Under the pieces are notes generated by a model. That model made no database searches. It was given only the letters and a program-made list of their open reading frames with translations, and had not been told where the DNA came from. Below are positions 45,045 through 55,599 of a stretch of DNA of 64,000 nt, piece by piece. Each line of letters starts with the position of its first letter. Position 1 is the first letter of the stretch. The stretch is from NCBI GenBank assembly GCA_003013855.2, contig ML058384.1:18052176-18116175 (forward strand), given 5' to 3'. The position numbers and the translations under genes were made by a program. Source of the stretch: Liriodendron chinense. Its lineage: Eukaryota > Streptophyta > Magnoliopsida > Magnoliales > Magnoliaceae.

Positions 45045-48000
45045 TGTTAAAACTTAGAAAAAGAGGGAAAAGATCAGAACTACTCGTCAGCAGTCCTTTC
45101 TTTTTTTCGTGTTTCTTTTATTCTGGGGGAATTCTGAGTATAGAGACATTCGTAGACAATCATAAGCAATCACAAAGTGTACACAAGAGAGAGATATCGC
45201 AAGGCGAATTTTATTCTAGAGATTCTGAGATCTTTTACATTCCAGGCTGTGATACTGGTCACGAGCCTTTAATTACATCAACGGTTGATCACCCTTGATT
45301 GGAAGGCAAAAGACTAATCCGCCGGGGATTATGGTCTTGAGTTCATGGTCGTGTAGACCTTTGTTTTCTTGTTATGGACTGAGCCGCCCGCGCCTGTTAC
45401 TATGAACAGGTGACCGCTGGAATACACGAACCTCGAAATGTTGGTCGGCATAACCTAAAGCCCGCGCCCGTATTTTTATGACGGGTGACGCGCAACTACC
45501 TCATCAGCTCAACCGACCGACCCGTTGTCGATGGGTAGGGCATCGACGGTCTTTTTCATAGTGGCAGTCCATAGCAAGATGTTTCAAGCTTAGTTAGAAC
45601 TCTTTGTTGGTGGTTTCTCGTGGTAACCATAACCCCTTAGGTTTAGCCTCGGACCTTTATCCGGGATGAAATAGAGCTTTGTACAGTAAAGTAAATGTAT
45701 TTCTTCTGGAGTCGGGCGACTCGTCTTCGAGAACACTCTTTCTTCTGAGTATTTTTTAATGATCTGTATGGGATCAGATAGGCTTTGTCGAGCCAAGATC
45801 TCTTGAGGATCCAAATTCCATGGGCTGGATCGGCTGTTTCCGATGCCTGCAAATGGCTAAGTATAAGGTCCGATGGACCCCTGTTCATGTCAATTTCTTA
45901 TGAATAATGGGGATCGGTGCCCCGTAAATGCTTAACTCGGCTGTTGGCTAGCCTGAGTACTTCAGCTTTGCCTCGTCGTCTTTGAGATCGCGGTTGATTT
46001 CATTTGGCATTAGTCAATTTTCAAGCCAACAGGGCACTTCCCAGAGCTGAAAATGACTGAATAGTGGACCTGTTTGTGGTCTGATTGGGGAGATCAGTGA
46101 ATATTATCGATAACCATCTTTGAACAGGGGTGGATTATGTCCACGAAGATCGCTGTGCGATCGCGTTTCGATTTGCTTAGCAGAAGTCAATTTTCGAGCC
46201 AACAGGGCACTTCCCAGGGCTAGAAATGACTAAGTAGTGGACCTGTCTGCGGTCTAATCAGGGTATTCGGTGAATATTATCGATGACCGACTTGGAATAG
46301 GGGTGGATTATGTCCACGAAAATCGCAGTGTGATCATGTTTCGATTCGCTTAGTAGAAGTCAATTTTCGGGCCAACAGGGCACTTCCCAGGGCTGAAAAT
46401 GACTAAGTAGTGGACCTGCCGACCGCTTGATTAGAGTATTCGAGGGTCCTGAGATCGGATAACCTCGTCACGGTACATGATTATGGTGTATCATGTCATG
46501 TAGAAGAAAAGTTTCCCTCTCGGGCTCGGTCCAATTCCGCCTGATTCTTCTCGTTTTCGGCCGTTTTCGGCTCTTTCGGAAGGATTTCCGGGGCTGCCAA
46601 ATTGGCTAAGTGTTGGTTATTTTGGACCAAAACACTGATTTGGGCCATTTATCATTGACCGTTGGAGAATCTGATCTGGTGGATGGATATATCTCATCGA
46701 GACGCATCCGGCGGAAGTGATTTCATCAAAATCGGATTCCGGACGAAGGCGGGGCACACGATCGAAGGTCAACCCCTCCCATCAGCGTCCAGGCGCATGG
46801 AGGGGGAAATATGCAGGCGCATGTGAGGGTGACATGGCTGCCAAGCGCATGTGGTTGGGAGGTGGGCGCATGTCCCATCTTCCGGGCGCATGTGAAGTGT
46901 TTTTTATGAAAAATCAGATGGAGAAGAGGTGTTCCGGGCGCATGTGGCAATGCACATGTGCCTGGACTCAAAGAGTGGGCGCATGTGCCTCTTGGACTTA
47001 GCAGATTTTCAGGATTTTCCGATGGGAAAAGCCGGCGCATGTGGTGGAATAAGCCGGCGCATGTGGGGGATATGCCGGCGCATGTGCCCAGCACTTAGAA
47101 AATTTCAGGATTTTCTTCCTGAACTTGGGATTCCGGCGAGGAAATCCTTTTCCGGTGAGGAAATCCACTCCGGCCAGGCATCCGGCGAGGGGAGAGAAAG
47201 CAAGCGCATGTGGTGCTTACATCACTCTGAGGTCGGCAGGGGATGATTTCGTGCTGATGTAATGAGGTGACTTCACTATTTATAGGAGGGAAATCGGGTT
47301 CGGGTCTACCCGACGGGTATTTCCCAGCGCATGTGCCAGAAACAATGTCAAGCGCATGTTGGAATAATGCACCGGGCGCATGTGGTGGATCCGGGCTCAT
47401 GTGCTTTACCGGCGCATTTCCCGGCGCTTTTCAGAAAAGTGTTCGGATCACTTCCTTTCACTACTAGCGTGCAAGCGCATGTGGTTAGAGGCCAGGCACA
47501 TGTCCTTTGCCAGCGCTTTCCCACTACTTAGCCAGATTTTCAGGATTCCAGCACTTAGAAAATTTCAGCATTTCAGCTCCGACGGGGGACCTTCAAAGGA
47601 CAGCTACCTTTTCTAGACATGCACTCACTGTCGCCAAGCCACTTCTAGGCTATGATTAACCTCCTGAATGAACGGGATGGTGTGTGGAAGTCCAAATGTT
47701 GCTGATTTTGGTACTTCTTTCCTAATTTGGAGCCTCCGGGTCAGCTTGTCGTATAGGAACGTTGTTCCGGGGAGCGCGCGCATGGAAATATTTATCGTAA
47801 TGACTTCAAACTTGCTATTTAAGGGTTTTGGGGTGCTCCGGATCATTTGGCAATGAAGCGCATGTCCAGTTCCGCTCTGAAATGGTAGCTGTAGGCTTAC
47901 GGACCCTTTTTTGTCAGTTCCTAGCAGGGACGAAACGCATTTCGAGGTGCGCAGGTAAAAATATGCACCGGATGACTTCGAAACTTGCAGGTTAAGGGTT

Positions 48001-48200
48001 TTAGGACATTTCGGATCATTTGGCGGTGAAGCGCATGTCCAGTTCCGCTTCGAAATGCTGTTTACGAATTTTGGTCGCTACCAAGCAATCAGGATTGTGC
48101 TGGCATTTTCAGGGCTTTCCTGGCCTCAAAACTTATCTAAATCATTGCTACTAGACCATGGGATGTTGTTTTATAATGGGTGTAAATTTGAGCCCCAACA
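45045..48200 (-). repeat. 3' LTR of element D (left-hand)
   Basis: 3156 bp; read on the minus strand TGTTGGGGCTCAAATTTAC...AACA. Contains the GCGCATGTG array (46790-47510), minus-strand TATA (47276-47284), one 173-bp repeat spacing (47861-48034) and only one of the two 164-bp units found in the right LTR. Nine C at 48205-48213 next to its inner end are the PPT of the minus strand. Confidence 0.93.
46790..47510. repeat. GCGCATGTG array in D 3' LTR
   Basis: About 18 copies of GGCGCATGTGG or close variants in the same strand orientation, flanking the TATA at 47276. It aligns with 1290-2060 but has lost and gained individual copies. Confidence 0.85.
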
Positions 48201-48213
48201 AGTGCCCCCCCCC
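48201..48213 (-). other. Polypurine tract of element D
   Basis: Minus-strand GGGGGGGGGCACT directly before the 3' LTR start TGTTGGGG. This fixes the 3' LTR as the left one and confirms minus orientation. Confidence 0.85.
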
Positions 48214-48274
48214 GATGTGCTGCGCTGGATGCTTACGTCATGCTAGTGTAGTGCACCGGTCCCTTAGGCTCAAG

Positions 48275-48283
48275 TATAAATAG
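48275..48283 (+). promoter_or_regulatory. TATA box for the antisense PMD gene
   Basis: TATAAATAG on the plus strand, followed by TTGACTC. It is the same 9-mer as the LTR promoter on the other strand (TATAAATAG, then TGAAGTC). It lies 62 bp inside the element and points towards the PMD gene. Confidence 0.6.
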
Positions 48284-48363
48284 TTGACTCACTGGGTCAT
48301 TCCGCAATTTTTCGAGTCAGAAAGCTTGATTTCTCCCAAGGTGAGAGAGCTCACCCTCAGGGT

Positions 48364-48700
48364 ACAGGCGCATGTGGTCCCCTTGTGGGCGCATGTGGCC
48401 TGCCATTCATTTTTGGACAGAGAACTCCCTCAAGCGCATGTCAAACTGCCTCTGAGGATGTGGGCGCATGTCCCAGGCGCATGTGGTTCTGGGCATGCTC
48501 CCAGGGCACTTCCCGGAACTTGTGTTTTCTCAAAACATTAGAGATGGGCGCATGTGGGGCTGACACATGCGCCTGGGGCTTGAACTTCAAACTCGTTCAT
48601 TCCCTTCTTCTGAGTCGGGCGCATGTCGGATTGCACATGCGCTTGATGCTTTGTATGATGAACTTCAGATTGTGAAATTTATTGATTGGGCGCATGTGAG
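48364..48700. repeat. GCGCATGTG array between PMD-gene TATA and coding start
   Basis: About ten copies of GGCGCATGTGG or inverted ACATGCGCC lie outside the LTR, in the presumed 5' untranslated region or proximal promoter of the antisense gene. Same word as in the LTR array. Confidence 0.8.
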
Positions 48701-49342
48701 CCCAACACTTAGCCAAAAGTCCCATTTTCAGCCCCTGCTTTGCACTTGGTGGAGAAATGGCATTTCCAACTCCGTTTCTCAGTCAAATTCAGTGCTGTTT
48801 GAGGCTAGATCACTTAAAATTCAAGCACGATTGGAGCTTAGTGCCTTGGGCCTGCAGTTGACTGCCTACTTTGGCCTGTCACAGCTTGCAACTGTCTATT
48901 TTAGGCTGGTTCAGAGTATGTTTGCCAAAATGCGCTTATAGCGTCCCGATTGCTTGTAAAGTTGCTGTGTGCTAACGGTTGCGTATGTATGATGTTGAAA
49001 CTGTTTCCTGACTCTGTCTAGTGCCTTCTCATAAGCACCCGGACTTGTCGAGGCTGCTTTTAGACTAAATGCATGGATGTATTGTGGGTTCAATCTGTGA
49101 TTTTGTGTGTGCATCAATCATATGTGTGCGTGCATGTATGATGGCAGTTGCTTTATTATGAAATGCGTATGATGATTGATATGCTATGCTCTTGATTTTG
49201 TTGTTCTTATGCTTTGTTGCTTGTGCTCTAAATGCTGTGCTTGTGTTTGCGATACGATTTCGTTAGGCTATTTGCCCATGTGCATCGAGTTGTTTTCTAA
49301 TGTTGTTTTGTTTACGCGTTGCAGTGAATTGCAGTAGCGATA
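48701..49342. other. Leader region of antisense PMD gene
   Basis: No ORF I can support. T-rich toward 49150-49320 and ending GCGTTGCAG... then GCAGTAGCGATAATG, so a 5'-UTR intron ending near 49323-49334 is plausible by analogy with element E. Confidence 0.4.
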
Positions 49343-50611
49343 ATGGGATCTTCTGGTGAAACTTCTCGTCGCATGCTTCTGGTCCGACGCCGATGAAGCA
49401 CGGTCGGAAAAGAACAGCTGAAGGTCCTTCTAACCCTCCTCCTCCAAGACGTAACTCTCGCTTCTTTCCTACAGTCGAACCCGAGATCAAGGATTTCTCG
49501 GAGCGTATTGGGCAGCTTCCTCATGAAGTGCTAGTACGCATCTTTGTCAACAAGACAGCGCCCGAACCTCCAAAGCAGGGAACAGAACAAGAGTGGGTCT
49601 ATTGGTATGCCCAACTTGCTGGTGTGGCGAGTGCCATCGAGGCAGGTCCTCAAGATATACCTGTTCAAAATGTAGAAGAGAATCTGACGGGTCAGAAAAG
49701 TAAGAAGAAAGGAGGACGAGGAAAACAACCGATCAAGGCGCTCAGTCAAGCGGAGCGATTGACACAGCTCCTTGACTTGAAATATGAAAGGATGAAAATT
49801 GGATGGGAGAGCAACAAGATCGCTGCTGAGCGTGGCATCTGCATCATGAACCCCTACAATGGCGAAGTCATCTTGCACCAGAAGTCTCTTATGAGGTGTA
49901 AACCTTTTCCGAGCATCGAGCCGTCTGATGTTCGTAGACCTAGCCAGTTCTATGGAGTGGAGAGATGGTCTTCAGTTCCTGAGAGATTACTCACCGCCAC
50001 CCTGGGAAGCAACGGGAAGCAACAAAAGGTTGGTGAGATTAAGGAAATGACTTTCCTCATGCCTACATGTGATCCGCATGCACCTTATCCGACTCATTTC
50101 TTTGAGACGGTGCAGTCAAAGATTCCTCCCTATGAGCACGTCCGCAATGTGGGAGACTTCGAGCTTCCGTACTCGAGGGCATCTGAATCGTCGTGACAGC
50201 TACATCCCCTAGGCGAAGGAGATTCTGATCCGACACGAGGCTGTGCTGAGGGACTGTCGGGCTCTATCATGCCATCGAGGCGACTGCCGGCTTCTTTCTG
50301 CGAGATCCGATGATTCTCAGGGGCTTCTTAAATTACTGGAGTTCCGTTACCAACTCTTTCCATCTTCCTCAAGGAGAGATGAGCATAACCCTCTGGGATC
50401 TTAAGATGATGGTGGGCCTGCCCATTCGCGGCGGGTATTATAACGAATATATCCCCTCTGATGAAGAATTGTCTGGCTTCAGGCGCGAAGGTGATCGGAA
50501 GGCCTATCATTCCGCGGCGTGTTTGGAGTTGTTCCATGAACTGCAACAATTTGACTACATTACAAAGATACACTATGAAGATTGGTCAGTCTACTTCAGC
50601 CACGGCTTGAA

Positions 50612-50713
50612 GTAAGTCTTCCCGGGACGTCTTCTTTCTTTCTTCTCATGATGTATGCTCTTTCGTTTTGCGTAGCTTCTTATGTGAAGTTCTCTCTCCT
50701 TTCTCTCTTTCAG
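50612..50713 (+). other. Intron 1 of D PMD gene
   Basis: 102 bp, GTAAGTCTT...CTCTCTTTCAG, between GL(K) and IDYEKYK. Same position as the intron in element E (10649-10731). Confidence 0.88.
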
Positions 50714-52738
50714 GATCGACTACGAAAAATACAAGGTTGATATTAAAAGAGTAAGAGCCTTACGACAACGCTTTCAACGAAAATTTCCTTGCCCAAACAT
50801 ATTGTCTCCCACTTGTGAGCTAGCAGGCTTCCTCGCTTACTGGTTGTCCGCAGTCGCGCTTCCCAGCTCGAAGGGTGCTGATGGCGTCAGGGTTTCTTGC
50901 TTCGTCATGGCAGGTGCCCTTGCCAGCGGCCGACGTCTTGCTATAGCGCCACCTGTACTCTGCAGCATATATAGAGCATTTGGTTATGTTGTCAGTAATC
51001 CGGACAAACCTGCTGATGGGATGGATGCGGCCTATTGCCCGTGGCATTATTTCTGCGGCTGGTTAGGCGTTTATTTTCCATGGGTATATGGCATGAAGCC
51101 TCACGCCTACTTTTTTCCGGACCGAGCGCCTCTTATCAGGTTCATGAAGGCCAAGATGGTGCTTAAGACGCCAGAATGGGTGTCTTCAAGGATCTGCAAT
51201 GAGAATGAAGTTGACTTCTATCATTTTCCTGCTTCCATTACTGATGAAGATATTGAAGTCGTCGATGATGAGGATTCGGTTGACTCTTCTGACAGAGAAT
51301 TCCTAATATCAATCCGGACCGCCTCTCTCCCGTTCCGCGAAGGCATGGAGTTCTGGCGCGAGCCTTATTATCCGAGTAGGTTCGCCAGACAGTTCGGCTA
51401 CGATCAGGGTGTTCCGTCAACTCTTCCGAGCGTGACGAGAATAGAACGTGCATATGGCACGGGTCCTGTCCATTGGGAGTGGATGTGGGACCAGCTTTTG
51501 TTGACGCGAACTGACGCGATTCATGTTGCCTGGCGATAGTCGACGTCCTGCGACTTCTTACGGTTGGATGAGATGGTGGGTGCATCAGTATGCGTGCATC
51601 CGGGACGCCAAACCTGTCGATTTCCCTCTCTATCTCTCTCCTCCAAGGTTGACTGACGTTCCTGACGACGGTCTTGGTTATCTTCGTGAGCAGCGTGAGG
51701 CCATCGGAGTTCCCGGTACCAGCCATCTGACTTCCTTGAACGTGCCGATCACTCGTAGGAAAGAAGATGGAGCATTAGACGGATGGTATTGCTTTGGGGT
51801 CCCTATACAGAGACATCAGCAAGGGGTCGGATCTTTGCGTCCTCTGGCAGAGAATGCTCCTCCGTCTGTCGAAGAGGATGAGCCTACGGAAGGCATGGCA
51901 GGAGTTAGACCTTCTGATGATTTCGTTGACGATCTTCCACCGGGCCGCGCAAGAGATCAGTTGAGAGTCAAGATAAGACTCACACCAAGAGTTCGCCCGT
52001 TCGCACCTGAGAAAAACTTAAGAAAGGCAGAAATATTACATATCAAGAAGTGGGGGAGTTTGGATCCGTCGTTGCAGATCAATCTTCCGAAAGTAGTGGC
52101 AGGTGCGACTGCTGCCGATAGTCTTGAAGAAGGTGAGCTTCGGTCTGGTGCTACAGAGGAGATTGCAAACGAAGAAGATATGATTGCCGAAAATCGTGAC
52201 GGAGGTGAGTCTGAGCCTGCAGATGTCGAGGGGGACAATGCCGAAGGCGGTTCTGAAGCCGGTGATGGTTCGGGGTCACGGCTCGAAGACGAGCCTGTAG
52301 ATTATTCCGGCGATGACTGGGGAGTGGATCGTGCTAATGATCACAGCAACGATGATTCCCTCGTGAACTATTATGATAACGATGCCGGAGTCGGGGGCGT
52401 AGGTGATCTTGATGATGCTGCCATGGCAGCGCTCGAAGCACAACTCTACGACAACGTCAGGGTCCAACCTTCTTTCGAGCCTTTAGTCTTCGTTTCTCAG
52501 GCTGTTGCGGCACCGACTATGAGGTTATCGATAGATGTTCCTCCTTGTTTGCCCATTCGTGTTGATAACACAGAGGAATCCGTCCCTGGGGTTGAGATGC
52601 GTGAGGGGAACGTCGATCCTTCTTCGGTCTTTCCATCAGGCTGTTCATTGCAAGCAAATTGTTCTGTTGAGTTAGAGGTCGTGGATGCGTCACGCCCTGC
52701 TGCAGTCGAAGTCGGACCCAACATTCCGCGAGCACAAG

Positions 52739-52832
52739 GTAAGAAATGCGACTGTGGTTCTGCTTTTTTTTTTCTTTGGTTCCTGCATAATCATACTAAC
52801 CATATTTTGTTATTATTATCTTATTTCTACAG
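52739..52832 (+). other. Intron 2 of D PMD gene
   Basis: 94 bp, GTAAGAAATG...TTATTTCTACAG with a perfect branch-point word TACTAAC at 52794-52800. It joins RAQ(D) and LIGLIP and connects two reading frames. Confidence 0.85.
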
Positions 52833-52988
52833 ATCTTATTGGGTTAATACCTGCCTCTGCTACTTCCATCGCGTCGTCTCCGGTTGTGACTATTGAACTG
52901 CCGGGCGAAGCTTTGGAAACAGTTGTTGATTCCGGGACATGCATTGCGGGACCTTCGGAGCCTGCTGTTGATCTTCCTGCTGTTCCTG

Positions 52989-53086
52989 GTATGACTCCTT
53001 CGCACTTTACATTAGATTATGACTTGTAGTTTCTGCTTCCATTTTTGCTAACTCATCATTTGTTTGTCTTGCATTCTTTCTTGCAG
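52989..53086 (+). other. Intron 3 of D PMD gene
   Basis: 98 bp, GTATGACTCC...CTTTCTTGCAG with branch-like GCTAAC near 53047. It contains an in-frame stop (TAG at about 53027) and joins AVP(A) with AVDSDV in phase 1. Confidence 0.8.
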
Positions 53087-53775
53087 CTGCTGTCGATTCT
53101 GACGTCACCATTGCTATGATGCCGGACATTCCTGCATTTGAACACTTAGATTATTTTGGTCAGAGCGTGTTGAAGGGCCTACTGTCTAGCCTCGCGAAGG
53201 CGTTGGCCGATCCACAAGAATGGCATATGCTAGGCGCTAGCATGAAAGCGCTGGAAGCTTGTGTCGGAGTAGTTGGGTCTGATGCGCTCGTGGTTGTCAA
53301 TCACATCTCTACGTTCGAAAGCTCCCTCGCAAACATGGCGGCTGCTGAGCGCGTCGAGCCCGATCCTGCTATCGAGGAGAAGCGGAGAATTGCGGAGTCT
53401 TTGGGACCTGCAGTGGAACGCCACGCGCATTCTACGGCGAACGCACGAGAATCCCTACAAAATAATAAGATTCAGTATGAAGGGTGCTTGGGCCGTATAG
53501 CTGAAATCGACGCTGAGATTGAGCGTCTGCAAGCGGAGAAGATCGCCGTGAGCTTCGAAGCTGCCCGTCTCGAGTCAGTAGTTACTCAGGGTCAGATAAC
53601 GGTCACGCGGCTCGAGAGTGAGGGCGAAGCAGCGCGCAAGCAGTTGGAAGATTTGACTGCTGAACTTCAACATGTTCCTGATCCTGCGGAGGTGTTATCT
53701 GCAGCAAAGTCAGCGATGGAAACTGCCAGGGTGGCCGTGATCAGGCTGATATCGGGATGTTTGGAGAAGCTTTGA

Positions 53776-54342
53776 TCTTTCGCTCCCGATGCTCTTCTTC
53801 TTGACTTCAAAAATGTATAGAAATGATCGTAGGATCTTACCTTTAGAAAATTTTGTAGTTGGTGTAAGAAATACTTACCTTTTGACCATTCATGTATACG
53901 GCATCGAAAAGATGTCAACCAAACTTTTGTTAAATGAAATGACAATAGCAATTACTTTTCTATCGTGTTATGCTTGTGTGATGTGTGTTAGAACGGTCTA
54001 CAATAATAACAATAATAATCTCAATTCTAATAAGTGATGAATGTAGAATGAAATGAAAAGAGTAATACTTCCCTTTGTCGTCGATTTCGGGAGTGTCCAG
54101 GGTTTCTGAACTCGGGATATGCTCGTGTCGCAGACGAATGGTCCTTCTTAGTTATTTCTCCATAGCAAGGGCAAGGAAGACCTGCAAGAATACAAAATAA
54201 CTGATTAGCTTTTGTAACTACAGGCTTATCTACTGTATTCTACTCCATTTCATTCTCCGTTTCTATCCTTACTTATTACATTCCCTCTCTTGGGGAGTTT
54301 ACATTTCTCATATTCATGTAAAGGAAAGTAACAGGTTGACTG
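53776..54342. other. Convergent spacer between PMD gene and integrase
   Basis: Carries the 3' ends of both genes. AT-rich with an AAT microsatellite-like run (54001-54035). AATGAAAT words could be poly(A) signals for the PMD gene; no clear gene. Confidence 0.5.
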
Positions 54343-55560
54343 TTAGGGGTAATATTTCTTCAGGAACCGGCCATTAATTGCGAAACCGGCTCCACCACCG
54401 TCAAAATTCACTAAACGGTAGGCCCCGTTGGAGTAAACTTCTTCTATGATGCATATCGGGTCCCACTTAGGGTCGAACTTGCTCTTTGTAGTGTGCGCGA
54501 CTGCCGGTCGCTTCATTACGAGTACCAAGTCACCCTTCTTGAAGGACCTACCCCTGACTCGCTTGTCATATGCTGTTGAGATGTGCTTCTGGTACATCTC
54601 TAGCCGTTGTTGTGCCGCGAGCCTCTTCTCGTCTAAGGCATCGAGCTCGACCATCCTGATCTCAGCATTACGGTCATCAGTCAAGGAGTTCCGAAGTGCT
54701 ACTCGCAGGGACTCCACCTGAACTTCCATAGGGATGATGGCCTCCGTGCCATACACTAGCAAAAAGGGAGTAGCTCGCGTTGCCATGCGGTGCGTAGTAC
54801 GATATGCCCAGAGTGCTTCGGGCAACCGTTTATCCCAATCTTTCTTATTCTCTGCCACCATTTTCTTCAGAATCTTCACGATGGTTTTGTTGAATGCCTC
54901 AGCAAGCCCGTTTGCAGGAGGATAATAGGGTGTTGAGTAGCAATGCTTGATCTTGAACTTGGCACACAGCTTGTCCATCACAGCATTTCGGAAGGGCGTG
55001 CCATTATCCGTGATGATCCGATCGGGAATACCATGTCTATAGATGATGGCGTTCCGGATGAAACCCTCCACTTGTTTAGCTTTCACGTTCTTCAGGGCCA
55101 CAGCCTCAGCCCACTTAGAGAAATAATCTGTTGCTGCCAGTATGTACTGGTGCCCTTGAGAGGAAGAGGGGCTAATGGGGCCTATCACATCCATACCCCA
55201 GGCCGCAAAGGGCCAAGACATCACTGACTGATGCAGCTCTTCTGGAGGTATATGTATGATGTCAGCATGTATCTGACACTGATGGCATTTTCTGACATAG
55301 TCCATTGCATCTTTCACCATGGTGGCCAATAATAGCCCATGTGCCGCACTCAATGATGTAGGTTTCATCCGCCTTGATGGGCACCACATTCTCCTCCGTG
55401 CGCCTCTCTCAGCGTATCATGAACTTCTTCTCGGGCGAGGCACCTTGACAGCGTTCCATCGCTGGAGCGTCGATACAATACCTCTTCTAAGAAGACGAAC
55501 GAGCTGGCACGCCTTCTGACTTGAGTGCGCATTTGCGGATCCTCGGGTAAGAACCCATAC
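54343..55560 (-). pseudogene. pol: Integrase of element D
   Basis: Open for 348 residues from 55389 to the stop at 54343. Core: GMDVIGPISPSSSQGHQYI (first Asp near 55186), TDNGTPFRNAVMD (second Asp) and YPPANGLAEAFNKTIVKI (Glu), so the triad is intact. The C-terminal part has ALWAYRTTHRMATRATPF, LVYGTEAIIPMEVQ and SFKKGDLVLV. The zinc-binding CHQCQIHAD is inside the ORF, but the upstream His-His part (REAH...CGAHQ) is in another frame (about 55400-55430), so a frameshift separates integrase from RNase H. No chromodomain, as expected for Tat. Confidence 0.88.
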
Positions 55561-55599
55561 CTTAAGTAATCAGAGAATGGTCTTCTCCAATCTTCTTCT

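Larger units (their letters stand above)
49343..53775 (+). pseudogene. Antisense plant-mobile-domain gene of element D, four exons
   Basis: PMD-family gene (PF10536-like) on the strand opposite gag-pol. Exon 1 (49343-50611) has a basic proline-rich start and the block FLMPTCDPHAPYPTHFFET. Exons 1-2 carry the PMD core: GEMSITLWDLKMMVGLPI, ELAGFLAYWLSAVALPSSK, VRVSCFVMAGALA, YRAFGYVVSNPDKP and EFWREPYYPSRFARQFGYDQG. Exon 2 (50714-52738) ends in a long acidic tail. Exon 3 is 52833-52988. Exon 4 (53087-53775) encodes a coiled coil (EIDAEIERLQAEKIAVSFEAARLE) ending GCLEKL. Disruptions: a one-base shift just after the start (or a start at 49393), stop TGA at 50194 with frame change before 50258, and a one-base shift near 51520. 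The rest is long and open, so it decayed recently. It converges on integrase with a 567-bp gap. Family members in Arabidopsis act in nuclear silencing; whether this copy protects the element is unknown. Confidence 0.82.

Noticed and set aside
48911..49117. Minus-strand ORF before the PMD gene
   Set aside because: Short, unconserved in E, opposite to the leader of the PMD gene.
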